In this document: positions 1 through 8,623 of the stretch, piece after piece
Position numbering within the stretch: position 1 is the stretch's first letter
Layout of the letters: the number at the start of each line of letters is the position of its first letter
From: SAR324 cluster bacterium
Lineage (GTDB): Bacteria > SAR324 > NAC60-12
Assembly (NCBI GenBank): GCA_028281495.1
Contig: JANQJU010000005.1
Span: forward strand, 60,480 to 124,479
Reading direction: 5' to 3'
Length of the DNA stretch: 64,000 nt
Program-made: the position numbers and the translations under genes
The notes under the pieces: model-generated
Database searches by the model: none
What the model saw: only the letters and a program-made list of their open reading frames with translations
Told to the model about the DNA's origin: nothing

Positions 1-462
1 TTTGGCTAAATCGAATTCATCCATCAATTCATGGGCAAACTCAGTTGCTCTACGACTGTGGTGATGGCACTGAATGCATTGCCCCTGTTTGTACTCGTCT
101 CTGGTTGTGAGATTGTTATGGCATTCAGTGCATTTCAATTTAAAATGATATTGCCTTCCAACTAGAGGAAGGGAGGTATCGTGATATAAAGCCATGGTAG
201 ACTTTTCCCAACCAGTTTCGTGGGGTTGATGGCAGCTATTGCAGGTTCCCAAGTCTGGATGAATCGATTCTCGGACAGCATGACAACTATCACAACGTCT
301 ACTCAGTCCCCAATAATTGATACCAATCTCGCCAATGAAACCAGCACCATGGCCCAAAAATCCCACTTGAAAAAACTCCTTGTATGGTTTTGCATGACGA
401 CGTTCTTTTTCACAGCCTATAAATAAAAAGGCAAAAATAAGTACATAGGTGATTTTTTTCAT
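1..462 (-). CDS. Multihaem c-type cytochrome lipoprotein (C-terminus cut by window edge)
   Basis: I read this gene directly from the reverse strand. It is open from an ATG at 462 to base 1, giving 154 residues with no stop. The N-terminus is a lipoprotein signal with lipobox LFIGC (Cys17), so the protein should be membrane-anchored on the periplasmic or outer side. Four CXXCH haem-attachment motifs are visible (CDSCH, CNSCH, CTECH, CIQCHHH), with additional His residues that could be distal ligands. The likely role is periplasmic electron transfer. An AGGGA ribosome-binding site precedes the ATG. Whether more haems lie beyond the left edge is unknown. The family (NapC/NrfH-like, cytochrome c3-like or other) cannot be settled from this part. 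Confidence 0.85.
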   Translation of the reverse strand, partial: MKKITYVLIFAFLFIGCEKERRHAKPYKEFFQVGFLGHGAGFIGEIGINYWGLSRRCDSCHAVRESIHPDLGTCNSCHQPHETGWEKSTMALYHDTSLPLVGRQYHFKLKCTECHNNLTTRDEYKQGQCIQCHHHSRRATEFAHELMDEFDLAK

Positions 463-681
463 CGTCCCTTCTGTGGTTATTAGTCTTGCCAAGGATATTT
501 TATCCACAGGTCGATATTTTCAGGGTGAGAAAGGGGGCCGGAAGAAGGTTTTCGAGCACTCAGAAGGCCCAAGGCTCTTAAAGCTAAACCTGACACCATC
601 TGGATTTTTTGTCAATTATTCTCACTGAGATTCCAGGGCATCCAGAATTGATAACTCATCAATAATATGAGCCTGTGATCA

Positions 682-1746
682 TCATAAATATTTACTGAAT
701 TGTACTAGGGTTTCAAGGTTATAGACATCGCGGGAAAAGGTAGGGATTTTATGGACTAGCATGGTTTTGAAATGAGGAGAAAGAAAGCGGTCAAGCACTT
801 GCTGTTCATACTCTGATTGACGAGCATTTTGCACTGCTAAGTATTGTAATTCAGTTTGCAGAATGCTTGAGATATTCGATGAGATTTGCGTGGAAAAATT
901 TGGAGTACATTTATTGATAATCAACCCTCTCAGTGAAAGACGAAATTCTTGAAATTTGTGATAAAGTAACTCGGATTCCCGTAAGTGCTGCTGTTGTGGA
1001 CTTGTAATAATTAGAAAAGCTGTATCAGGACTTGCGAGCAATCGAGAGACACAATCGGCTTGTTCTTTGAACACCTCGTACATTCCGTGAAAATGAGACA
1101 AAAAATCTGACAAATCCTTGAGGAAATAAGAGCCAGTCAGTTTTTCAAAAATTTTTAGCGCCAAATTCTTACCTCTACGAGTCCACCGAAAACTAGGAGA
1201 TTTCACATCTACACTTCCTAAGATAAAAAATTTGAAAACCGATTGGCTAAAAAATTCCTTCAAGTTCAGGGGAGCCATGATGAAATCGAGCGCATTTTGG
1301 GAAGGGGGGGTATCCAAAACGATCAAATCATAGTCCCCCTCGGAATAGATTTGATACAGTCTCTCCATAGCACCGTATTCATGGGCACCGCCTAAATTCT
1401 GGCTCAATTGCTGATAAATGTGATTGTTGCGAATTTTCTGGATTTGCTGTTCAGACGACGCATTCTGTTCGATGATAGTCTCCAGAGTTTGCTTCACATC
1501 AAGCATCATTGCCCACATTTGCCCAGAAAATTCGAAAGGTAGTTCGACTTTCTTGGGTTCGTTGGTTAACGAACCGATACCCAAGCTATCCGCTAAACGT
1601 TTTGCAGGATCTATAGTTAAAACGATTACCTTTTTTCCCAAACTGGCTGCTCGAATTCCAAGAGCAGCGCTAGTTGTTGTTTTTCCCACTCCTCCACATC
1701 CGCAACAAATTAGAATTCGTTGATTTAGCAATAAGTCATGCAACAT
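682..1746 (-). CDS. ArsA/Get3-family ATPase
   Basis: This is a 354-residue P-loop ATPase. The N-terminal deviant Walker A motif reads GCGGVGKTTTSAA (about residues 16-28), followed by VIVLTIDPAKRLADSLG, the A-loop/switch I signature of the ArsA/Get3/SIMIBI class. YDLIVLDTPPSQNALDF, near residue 140, is the Walker B/switch II region. The family uses ATP hydrolysis for arsenite extrusion (ArsA) or membrane-protein targeting (Get3); many bacterial homologues have no assigned role. No arsB, arsC or arsR gene lies nearby, so arsenic resistance is not supported. An AGGAG sequence about nine bases before the ATG supports the start. The gene follows a second ArsA-like gene on the same strand after about 45 bases, so the two probably form an operon and a heteromeric pair. 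Confidence 0.85.
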   Translation of the reverse strand: MLHDLLLNQRILICCGCGGVGKTTTSAALGIRAASLGKKVIVLTIDPAKRLADSLGIGSLTNEPKKVELPFEFSGQMWAMMLDVKQTLETIIEQNASSEQQIQKIRNNHIYQQLSQNLGGAHEYGAMERLYQIYSEGDYDLIVLDTPPSQNALDFIMAPLNLKEFFSQSVFKFFILGSVDVKSPSFRWTRRGKNLALKIFEKLTGSYFLKDLSDFLSHFHGMYEVFKEQADCVSRLLASPDTAFLIITSPQQQHLRESELLYHKFQEFRLSLRGLIINKCTPNFSTQISSNISSILQTELQYLAVQNARQSEYEQQVLDRFLSPHFKTMLVHKIPTFSRDVYNLETLVQFSKYL

Positions 1747-1791
1747 ATTGAGTGGCTCCTAGCAAGTACAACCGAAGTGGCTAAATATGGC

Positions 1792-2739
1792 TTATCTATC
1801 GGTTTGAGAATTGATCCAATGCTGTAAGAGTTGTGTTTCGAATGTATGGCAAAATTCAAGATAAGGGGTGCCTCCGAATATGAATGGAAGCGCATATACA
1901 AGAGAGCTTGAATGTTTTCTTAGCAATGCACTCTGTTCATTGCTATCGAGGTAGCGCTGGCGGGCGAAGTTGACCATTTGCTGTATCGCATCAGATAGTC
2001 GGTCACGCTCGGTTTCGTATATTTCGGAGGCTTCGGCAGACAAAGGGAGGTGAAGAGTTTTATTCAAAAACACGGGGCCGAGTTGTATTTCCAAATCATG
2101 TTGTGCGAGATCCATAAAAGTTAAGGTTTCTCGAATTGCCAGCGCTTCGGGGAGACATGTCAGAACTAAACAAGTCCGTTCTGGATCGCTGATCAGCCGG
2201 AACATTTTAGATGTTTCGTGGGAAACGATTCCTCTTCGGAAAATATTTAAAACTACCGAGGGTATGTTGAGCAGAGTGGCTGCATGGCCAGTCGAAGGTA
2301 AGTCCACAATCACATGATCCCATTTAGGGGCGAACCAAAATGTCCGTTGACGACACTCCCAATAAATTTTTCCTAAAATTAAGAGATCGTTCAAGGCAGG
2401 GGCCGCACGCCTCAACACATCCAATTCCGTCGAACTCTCAAAGAAGCGATGGTAGATCGTCTCACTTTTGAACTTCAAGAGCATATATTCTTTGAAGGAG
2501 CTATTGGGGGTGATCACGATCTGCGATAATTGCGGATAGGCTGCTAAGTATTGCTGTTCCCAAGAATCTTGGGCTAACCGATTGATATGGCACAATAATA
2601 CACGTTTTCCTTGCTTGGCTGCCATTTGAGCGAGGAATATGGCTAAAGTCGTTTTGCCGGTTCCTCCTTTCCCCGAAACAAAGATGAGCTGCCGAGTAAA
2701 TAGAGAAGCCAAATCAATTGGATCTGATGAGAGATGCAT
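1792..2739 (-). CDS. ArsA-like ATPase, second of a pair
   Basis: This is a protein of about 315 residues beginning with LIFVSGKGGTGKTTLAIFLA, a deviant Walker A (KGGTGKTT) near residue 25 characteristic of ArsA/MinD-type ATPases. VIVDLPSTGHAATLL, around residues 161-175, corresponds to the switch II region (DxPxTGH) typical of ArsA. An in-frame GTG directly precedes the ATG at 2739 and could be the start (2742); AAGG lies just upstream. Together with the downstream ATPase it forms a two-gene ArsA-like module. Such split pairs may act together like the two halves of classical ArsA, but this is inference. The gene is divergent from the lipoprotein at 2852, with a shared 110-base upstream region. 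Confidence 0.82.
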   Translation of the reverse strand: MHLSSDPIDLASLFTRQLIFVSGKGGTGKTTLAIFLAQMAAKQGKRVLLCHINRLAQDSWEQQYLAAYPQLSQIVITPNSSFKEYMLLKFKSETIYHRFFESSTELDVLRRAAPALNDLLILGKIYWECRQRTFWFAPKWDHVIVDLPSTGHAATLLNIPSVVLNIFRRGIVSHETSKMFRLISDPERTCLVLTCLPEALAIRETLTFMDLAQHDLEIQLGPVFLNKTLHLPLSAEASEIYETERDRLSDAIQQMVNFARQRYLDSNEQSALLRKHSSSLVYALPFIFGGTPYLEFCHTFETQLLQHWINSQTDR

Positions 2740-2851
2740 CACCTTGCAAAAATTCTCCTAAAGATTTGAAATACGATGCCGATAACAAAATTACGATTCC
2801 TTGAGCAGCTAAATATCCCCACCCCGCAACCTTTTGAAATGAGGACGAGCT

Positions 2852-3277
2852 ATGAAATCGAAAAATGTGATTTTAATGTCATTAGTTATTGCCTGTTTGT
2901 TATCCGGGTGCTCACAACTCCGTAACCTTACACAGCGAAAGCCGCAAGTGATTGCCTGTGCCACTCCAAGAATCGATCGAGCTTACGATGTGTACAGTCA
3001 GGCAAAAACTAAGCTAGCACAGCATTATGCTACTCGTAACTCAAACGATTTGTTTGAGGCTTACTATGCAGCCTCAGATTCTATTAGTTTGGCACGCTCG
3101 GTTGCAAAATGTAGAGACAAAAACTCTACTCATTTTGCCGCATTCAAAAACTTGACAGAGTTGAATCGGGAACTCCAAAAAATCGTCCGCCTCAATATGC
3201 GAGATGAGGATCCCAGCAATTTGATTGCCATTTATAGGGACCAATATTATAAGGTCATGCCTAATGATATTAAGTGA
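2852..3277 (+). CDS. Small lipoprotein of unknown function
   Basis: This is a 141-residue protein. A classic lipoprotein signal (Lys-rich start, hydrophobic core, lipobox LLSGC, lipidated Cys20) is followed by a mainly helical, charged mature part rich in Lys, Arg and Asp. I recognise no catalytic motif. The start is supported by GAGG about eight bases upstream. It sits 39 bases before the MlaE-type permease and could be part of the same lipid-asymmetry or envelope operon, but its sequence does not resemble MlaC or MlaD that I can recognise. Confidence 0.75.
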   Translation: MKSKNVILMSLVIACLLSGCSQLRNLTQRKPQVIACATPRIDRAYDVYSQAKTKLAQHYATRNSNDLFEAYYAASDSISLARSVAKCRDKNSTHFAAFKNLTELNRELQKIVRLNMRDEDPSNLIAIYRDQYYKVMPNDIK

Positions 3278-3316
3278 TAAAATTTTATAATTCCGATTCA
3301 AAATAGATGCAAAAGT

Positions 3317-4111
3317 ATGGCGAAGGGCAAGCAAAATCCTTTACGATGGATTGAAAATTTAGGAGATTCTGTTTTAGGAGGAATTCGTGGTGTGGGCACC
3401 GCCGGGTTGCTCTTTGTAGAAACCATATTTTTTCTGTTCGTCCCTCCATTTCGTTGGACGCTCTTTTTCAAACAGATGGAATTCATTGGCAATAAATCCT
3501 TGTGGATCACGTTACTCACAGGGATGTTCACGGGGATGGTTCTCACCATTCAATCTTACTTTGCTCTACGACAATTCAGCTCGGAAACTATTGTGGGGGG
3601 AATGGTTGCTGTGAGCATGACCCGTGAGTTGGGACCCGTTTTGACCGCTTTGATGGTCAATGCACGTGCCGGTTCGGCAATTGCTGCTGAAATTGGAACC
3701 ATGCGTGTGACGGAACAAGTGGATGCTCTGCAATCTTTGGCGGTTAATCCGGTTCAATACTTGGTCACTCCTCGTGTGTTTGCAGGAATCGTAATGTTGC
3801 CCGTGCTCACTGCCATTGCAAACATGACTGGCATTTTTGGGGGTTACTTGGTGGGGGTAGTTTTATTGGATATCGACCCCGGTATTTTTATGGCGAAAAC
3901 CAAAGATTTTGTAGAGCTTCGAGATATTGTGGGAAGCCTGCTGAAAGCTGCGTTGTTTGGACTCGTCCTCACATTTGTGGGATCGTATAAGGGATATTAC
4001 ACAACCAATGGCGCGGAAGGGGTTGGCCGCTCCACGACAGAAGCAGTCAGCTTTTCTGCGATCTTCATCCTCCTTTCCGATTATATCTTCACTTCGTTCT
4101 GGCAGCGCTGA
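3317..4111 (+). CDS. mlaE: MlaE/YrbE-family ABC transporter permease
   Basis: This is a 264-residue multi-spanning inner-membrane protein of the MlaE family, the permease of ABC systems that move phospholipids between inner and outer membranes. The central block RELGPVLTALMVNARAGSA, followed by AAEIGTMRVTEQVDAL, is the family signature, followed by NPVQYLVTPRVFAG. Five or six hydrophobic segments are seen, and the length matches the family (about 260). It overlaps the next gene (TGATG at 4109-4113), implying translational coupling. The usual partners, an ATPase (MlaF) and an MCE-domain protein (MlaD), are not adjacent, so they must be encoded elsewhere or the permease works differently. No strong ribosome-binding site is visible. 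Confidence 0.9.
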   Translation: MAKGKQNPLRWIENLGDSVLGGIRGVGTAGLLFVETIFFLFVPPFRWTLFFKQMEFIGNKSLWITLLTGMFTGMVLTIQSYFALRQFSSETIVGGMVAVSMTRELGPVLTALMVNARAGSAIAAEIGTMRVTEQVDALQSLAVNPVQYLVTPRVFAGIVMLPVLTAIANMTGIFGGYLVGVVLLDIDPGIFMAKTKDFVELRDIVGSLLKAALFGLVLTFVGSYKGYYTTNGAEGVGRSTTEAVSFSAIFILLSDYIFTSFWQR

Positions 4112-5316
4112 TGCAACGAGCCATGTTACTCAGTTTGGTCGGATTTCTCGCATTTTCTCATCTGTGCGCTTCCCCTGCCCTAGACAAAAAAATTTCTCGC
4201 TATATCACCAATGGAATTGTTCTCGTTGCAGACGACAAGGACACTTTGTATCGATTTCAAGTTGGAAAAGGGGGCGATCAACGATGGGTGCCTGCGTCTA
4301 TTTGGAAAATCGCTACTGCTTCAGCAGCTTTACATTATTTGGGAGAAAGTTATCGATTTAAAACTGAAGTGTATTTGAATGGACAACAAGACATCACACT
4401 TCGTGGGTATGGGGATCCATTGTGGGTCTCTGAAGAAATGGCCAGATTGGTCAGCGAATTGAAGCAAGCACGGAAGCTTCCAGTATCTTTGCGCCATATT
4501 TATTTGGATGATTCGGTTTTTGGGACACAGATCCAGATTCCGGGAATCGAGCGATCCCTCAATCCATATGATGCCTTGAATGGGGCTTTGATGACGAACT
4601 TCAACACAATCCATGTGGAGGTGCTGAAAGGAGGGAGTGTTCGATCAGCCGAGCCACAAACCCCGCTGACTCCATTAGCTCAAAAATTGGGGAAAGGACT
4701 CAAGCCGGGGAAACATCGTATCAACATTTCTCGCCAACAAGACCACAGTTTGCTGTACACAGGACAACTGTTCCGCGCTTTTCTGGAGCAAGCCAACCAC
4801 AAGGTAATCGGAATCAGCCAACGACGTATCAAAACACAAATGGATCGACCGATTCATACTCACTATAACGAAAAACGCCTGCTCGATGTAATTGAAGCAA
4901 TGATGCTGTATTCCAACAATTTCATCGCAAACCAATTGCTGTTGGCTATTGGAATCCAACAGCGTGGGGAGCCAGCTACTCTAAAAAAAGGAGTGCTTGT
5001 ATTAGAACACTTTTTATCAGAAGTGGTGCAAATCCCAGCAAATCAATTTCAGGTGTCAGAAGGCTCTGGAATTTCTCGAGAAAATCGTATTTCACCCGAT
5101 GCCATGATTACCTTGCTGAAACGTTTCTATCCACATCAAGCTCGCCTGACACGATTAAAAAACACTTACCTCAAAACAGGCACACTTCGTGGCGTTTATG
5201 CTTTGGCAGGATACCTTCCTCATACCAAACGTCCCGTCTATTTTGTCATCATGCTCAATCAGCCTCGCAATTACCGTGAGCAGGTCCTCGCCGCCTTGCT
5301 GAACCACCCATTTTGA
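4111..5316 (+). CDS. dacB: D-alanyl-D-alanine carboxypeptidase/endopeptidase (PBP4, peptidase S13)
   Basis: This is a 401-residue exported serine peptidase acting on peptidoglycan in the periplasm. A signal peptide (residues 1-20, ending in HLCA) is followed by the three penicillin-binding motifs in order: SxxK (Ser63-Ile-Trp-Lys66), SxN (Ser268-Asn-Asn270) and KTG (Lys355-Thr-Gly357). Their order and spacing fit peptidase family S13 (DacB/PBP4), which trims or cleaves D-Ala cross-bridges. It is shorter than the E. coli enzyme, so the inserted domains are probably reduced. Its ATG overlaps the stop of mlaE by one base, so the two envelope genes are translated together. Confidence 0.88.
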   Translation: MQRAMLLSLVGFLAFSHLCASPALDKKISRYITNGIVLVADDKDTLYRFQVGKGGDQRWVPASIWKIATASAALHYLGESYRFKTEVYLNGQQDITLRGYGDPLWVSEEMARLVSELKQARKLPVSLRHIYLDDSVFGTQIQIPGIERSLNPYDALNGALMTNFNTIHVEVLKGGSVRSAEPQTPLTPLAQKLGKGLKPGKHRINISRQQDHSLLYTGQLFRAFLEQANHKVIGISQRRIKTQMDRPIHTHYNEKRLLDVIEAMMLYSNNFIANQLLLAIGIQQRGEPATLKKGVLVLEHFLSEVVQIPANQFQVSEGSGISRENRISPDAMITLLKRFYPHQARLTRLKNTYLKTGTLRGVYALAGYLPHTKRPVYFVIMLNQPRNYREQVLAALLNHPF

Positions 5317-5338
5317 TCTTGCATTGCTTGTTTGTGGG

Positions 5339-5446
5339 AGCTTGATGGTACTGGCAGTTCTGAAAATATGAGGAAGCTTGATGGTACTGGCAGTTCTGAA
5401 AATATGAGGAAGCCTAATGGTCCTGGTAGTTCTGAAAATATTTTTG
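5339..5446. repeat. 36-bp tandem repeat, three copies, in a convergent intergenic gap
   Basis: Two identical 36-base units (5339-5374 and 5375-5410) are followed by a third diverged unit (5411-5446). Each unit contains TGGTACTGGCAGTTCTGAAA. There are no spacers, so this is not CRISPR. The unit length is a multiple of three and the array can be read without stops as a 12-residue repeat, but it lies between the dacB stop and the 3' end of the convergent racemase gene, with no credible gene around it. Confidence 0.9.
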
Positions 5447-5458
5447 AAAATAAATGCC

Positions 5459-6235
5459 TCAATAGATCGAGTGATTTATCGGTTTTAGAAGATGGGGAGC
5501 TGCTTCGCGAATCAATGATCGGGCTAAAATGAGAGTGGGATCAATAAGAGGCACCCCATGGATCTCTGTTTGGTTCGCAAAAGCGAGTGGAATTTCGGTG
5601 CAACCTAAGAGAATCGCCTGTGCTCCTTGTTGGATCAGTCCTTCGGCTGTGTTTTGCAATTTTTCCTGTGCTTCGCGTGGTGGGGTGGCGTGGGCTTTGA
5701 TTGTGTAAACCGCCTCATGGGCAAGCTGTTGTCCTTGTGAAGATGGATACAGAACCGAAAACGTTTGATCCTTCTCCAAAAATTCAGGGTAGATCCGAAC
5801 GTCGTAGGTGCCTTGAGTGGAAAGCAATCCCAATTGATACAAGGAAGGCTGGATGCGCTTCCACTCGGTGAGATAACGATATGTTTCTTCGATCATGTGC
5901 AAAAAACGGCATGATAGATTTGCTTTTTGCATGTGTTGAGAGACTTCTGAGAAGATAGGAGTGGCATGGGCTGTGTTACAGGGCATACCAACGACTTCAG
6001 CCCCGATACGGTCTAATTTTTCGATAGTGCGGAAGATGCCCGCTGCTGGATTGGGTAGATGCCGATTTTTTAGAAAGGTGGTACGATCTCCAATATCAGA
6101 AGACCGAGACAACAGGTATACCTCCAAGTGGTCTTGGTCCTGGCCTTGGGTGATTGTGTTGTCGAAAATTTTCTGATTGAGATCCAAACCAGCATAGGGA
6201 CCGACCCCGCCAACAATTCCAATTTTTTTCATCAT
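5459..6235 (-). CDS. Aspartate/glutamate racemase family protein
   Basis: This is a protein of about 258 residues starting KKIGIVGGVGPYAG, the N-terminal phosphate/carboxylate loop of the Asp/Glu racemase superfamily. The two catalytic Cys motifs are present: MPCNTAHA in the N-terminal half and LLGCTEIPLA in the C-terminal half. Both cysteines being present suggests PLP-independent racemisation, most like aspartate racemase; the exact amino acid cannot be told. The open frame extends upstream to a TTG at 6250, but an ATG pair at 6235 and 6232, with GAGAG about ten bases upstream, is the better start. It lies 27 bases downstream of gmd on the same strand and is probably co-transcribed. Confidence 0.82.
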   Translation of the reverse strand: MMKKIGIVGGVGPYAGLDLNQKIFDNTITQGQDQDHLEVYLLSRSSDIGDRTTFLKNRHLPNPAAGIFRTIEKLDRIGAEVVGMPCNTAHATPIFSEVSQHMQKANLSCRFLHMIEETYRYLTEWKRIQPSLYQLGLLSTQGTYDVRIYPEFLEKDQTFSVLYPSSQGQQLAHEAVYTIKAHATPPREAQEKLQNTAEGLIQQGAQAILLGCTEIPLAFANQTEIHGVPLIDPTLILARSLIREAAPHLLKPINHSIY

Positions 6236-6262
6236 CCTGCTTACTCTCAAGGGGTTGTTGTT

Positions 6263-7312
6263 TCAGCGGAGTTCACGTTCCGCTTCCTTCAAGTCCGATT
6301 GCACGATTTCTTTCACCAAAGAAGGAAAGTCATATTTGGGGTACCATCCCAATATTTCATGGGCTTTGGAGGCATCCCCGATCAAGAGGTCCACTTCGGT
6401 GGGGCGGAAATAACCCGGGTCAATTTCTACAAGGACGTTCCCGTTTCGGGCATCGCACCCTTTTTCTTCCGCACCGACTCCAGTCCATTCTAGAGGAATA
6501 TCCACTTCAGCAAAGGCCAGTTCGACTAATTCTCTGACCGAATGAGTTTCTCCAGTCGCGAGTACAAAATCATCGGGTTGTTGCGCTTGAAGAATCATCC
6601 ACATGCCTTCCACATAATCCCTGGCATGCCCCCAATCGCGCCGTGCTTCTAAATTGCCAAGATATAGTTTTTGTTCGATACCCAAAGAAATCCGAGCTGC
6701 GGCACGAGTGACTTTCCGAGTCACGAACGTTTCCCCTCGGATCGGAGATTCATGATTAAAGAGGATCCCGTTACACGCGAAAAGATTATAAGCCTCTCGA
6801 TAATTGACTGTGATCCAATAAGCATAAAGCTTGGCAACGGCATAAGGGGATCGTGGATAAAATGGCGTGGTTTCTCGTTGTGGAATTTCTTGAACCATTC
6901 CATAAAGCTCGCTGGTCGAAGCTTGATAAAATCGAGTTTTTTCCGTCATTCCCAAAATACGAATGGCTTCCAGCAAACGCAGCGTGCCAAGACCGTCTGC
7001 ATTGGCTGTGTATTCCGGTGTCTCGAAGGACACCTTCACATGACTCTGTGCGGCTAAGTTGTAAATTTCATCTGGCTGAACTTCTTGGATGATTCGGATC
7101 AGGTTCGTCGCATCGGTGAGATCACCATAGTGCATGAAAAATTGACCATTCGGGATATGGGGATCCTGGTAGAGGTGATCCACCCGTGCCGTATTGAACA
7201 GAGAGCTTCTACGCTTGATGCCGTGAACGGTATAGCCTTTGTGCAACAAAAACTCGGCCAGATAAGCGCCGTCTTGTCCAGTGATTCCAGTAACGAGTGC
7301 TGTTTTTGACAT
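6263..7312 (-). CDS. gmd: GDP-mannose 4,6-dehydratase
   Basis: This is a 349-residue extended short-chain dehydrogenase. The NADP-binding loop [15 protein letters not shown] (residues 8-22) is characteristic of Gmd. The active-site elements STSELYG and [15 protein letters not shown] (Tyr-x3-Lys) follow in order, as does the GDP-mannose-binding region with [15 protein letters not shown]. It converts GDP-mannose to GDP-4-keto-6-deoxymannose, the precursor of GDP-fucose, GDP-rhamnose or GDP-perosamine for surface glycans. The open frame runs to 7450, but conserved sequence begins at the ATG at 7312, so the 46 extra residues are not counted. No next-step enzyme (fcl, rmd or per) is adjacent; the neighbour is a racemase-family gene. 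Confidence 0.95.
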   Translation of the reverse strand: MSKTALVTGITGQDGAYLAEFLLHKGYTVHGIKRRSSLFNTARVDHLYQDPHIPNGQFFMHYGDLTDATNLIRIIQEVQPDEIYNLAAQSHVKVSFETPEYTANADGLGTLRLLEAIRILGMTEKTRFYQASTSELYGMVQEIPQRETTPFYPRSPYAVAKLYAYWITVNYREAYNLFACNGILFNHESPIRGETFVTRKVTRAAARISLGIEQKLYLGNLEARRDWGHARDYVEGMWMILQAQQPDDFVLATGETHSVRELVELAFAEVDIPLEWTGVGAEEKGCDARNGNVLVEIDPGYFRPTEVDLLIGDASKAHEILGWYPKYDFPSLVKEIVQSDLKEAERELR

Positions 7313-7619
7313 ATTGAATTCTTCAGAAAATAGAGAGGGTCCGTATATAAGAAAACTAAAATTTGGGCAGCTCCAAGGAAGGAATGCAGGCTTAATACCC
7401 TTTCGGCCTGGAGACTGTGGCCATGATAGCGTCGCACAAAGAAAGATCAATCATGAAAGATTCAGTTATATAAACAAAGATTAGGTATATGAAATAATTA
7501 CCCAATCTTCATCCTTTTCTAAAATCTTTTTAGGACAATGGCTAGATTTGGTACAGCAATATGGCAGGCTGTCTAGAGCAGAGCCGATAAATCGAGTAAC
7601 GAATGGGAAGGAAAGGTAG
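7313..7619. other. Divergent intergenic region between gmd and the FRG gene
   Basis: This is 307 bases between oppositely oriented starts, so it should carry promoters for both. It is AT-rich, especially around 7450-7540, with several TATA-like stretches, but I could not pair a convincing -35 with a -10. A purine-rich AAGGAAAGG just before 7620 is the FRG gene's ribosome-binding site. Confidence 0.5.
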
Positions 7620-8417
7620 ATGAACTCAGCAAACTGTATTGAGGCTAACACATGGGAAGAGTTGCAGGAAGCTCTGTATTATGACGACTGGCTAGACGAT
7701 CTCAGCCGTTATCGATCCAAATATGTTTACCGTGGTGTGAAAAAAGCAAAGTATCAGCTAACAACCTCATTGAATCGACTTGTAGAAACCCATTTGGAAA
7801 AACACCTGCTGCGCAATTTCGTGAAATATTCTCAGATTTCTGAACGGAAATCTGTGTGGAATTGGCTGGCTTTGGCACAGCATCATGGTTTGCCAACTCG
7901 ATTATTGGATTGGACCTATTCCCCCCTCGTCGCACTTCATTTTGCGACCGATGATTTTACGGATTTCGATACCGATGGCATGATCTGGGCAATCAATTAT
8001 CCCGATGCGATCAAATACCTCCCGTCAGAATTGACCGAAATTATTGCCGCCGAAGGCTCTCATGTCTTTACCGCCGAAATGCTAGACCGGGGCGTCGAAA
8101 GCTTGGACGCACTCCAAAAACTCAGCAATGATCCATTCCCCTTGTTTTTTGAACCGCCCTCTATTGATGGTAGAATTGTGAATCAATACTCCGTATTTTC
8201 TATGATGTCTCAACCGGATGTCATCATCAGTCAATGGCTAGAAGCAAAAGACATCAAATGGTTTAAGATTCCCATCAAATCTCACCTCAAATGGAAAATT
8301 CGTGATCGTCTAGATCAAGCCAATATCAACGAACGGGTTTTGTTTCCAGGGCTCGATGGACTGGCAGCTTGGCTCAAGCGGCATTATATTGATGTGCGAA
8401 AAAATGGAATATCTTGA
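7620..8417 (+). CDS. FRG-domain protein
   Basis: This is a 265-residue protein containing the FRG domain, named for its Phe-Arg-Gly-type motif: YVYRGVKKAKYQLTTSLNR near residues 36-54, then LALAQHHGLPTRLLDWTYSP near residue 83, the best-known signature of the family. FRG proteins are common in accessory and anti-phage defence regions, but their biochemistry is not generally defined, so I give no activity. No signal peptide or membrane segment is seen, so it is probably cytoplasmic. The start has a good AAGGAAAGG ribosome-binding site. It stands alone, with no toxin-antitoxin or restriction partner beside it. Confidence 0.85.
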   Translation: MNSANCIEANTWEELQEALYYDDWLDDLSRYRSKYVYRGVKKAKYQLTTSLNRLVETHLEKHLLRNFVKYSQISERKSVWNWLALAQHHGLPTRLLDWTYSPLVALHFATDDFTDFDTDGMIWAINYPDAIKYLPSELTEIIAAEGSHVFTAEMLDRGVESLDALQKLSNDPFPLFFEPPSIDGRIVNQYSVFSMMSQPDVIISQWLEAKDIKWFKIPIKSHLKWKIRDRLDQANINERVLFPGLDGLAAWLKRHYIDVRKNGIS

Positions 8418-8623
8418 GACAAGCGTGAAGGCATGACTCCGGTTTTGGAACTTGATTCGAAAGAAGATCTAGCCTTTTGTAGAGACTCCTTGTTGTTTTA
8501 AGTGAATAAGAAACTTCAAACCCGGACGACACAGTGCTAGAAGTCAGTATAAGTTCGAGATAACTTCCCAAAACATCAACCGTCCCCCAACAACACAATT
8601 CCAATTAGTGAGGGAGGAAGCCT

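Noticed and set aside
5339..5446. CRISPR-like direct repeats of 36 bases
   Set aside because: The units are directly adjacent with no spacers, only three copies exist and the third is degenerate.
5332..5532. A 66-codon forward frame made of the 36-bp repeat
   Set aside because: It is only the tandem repeat plus the antisense end of the racemase gene; no ribosome-binding site and no conserved sequence.
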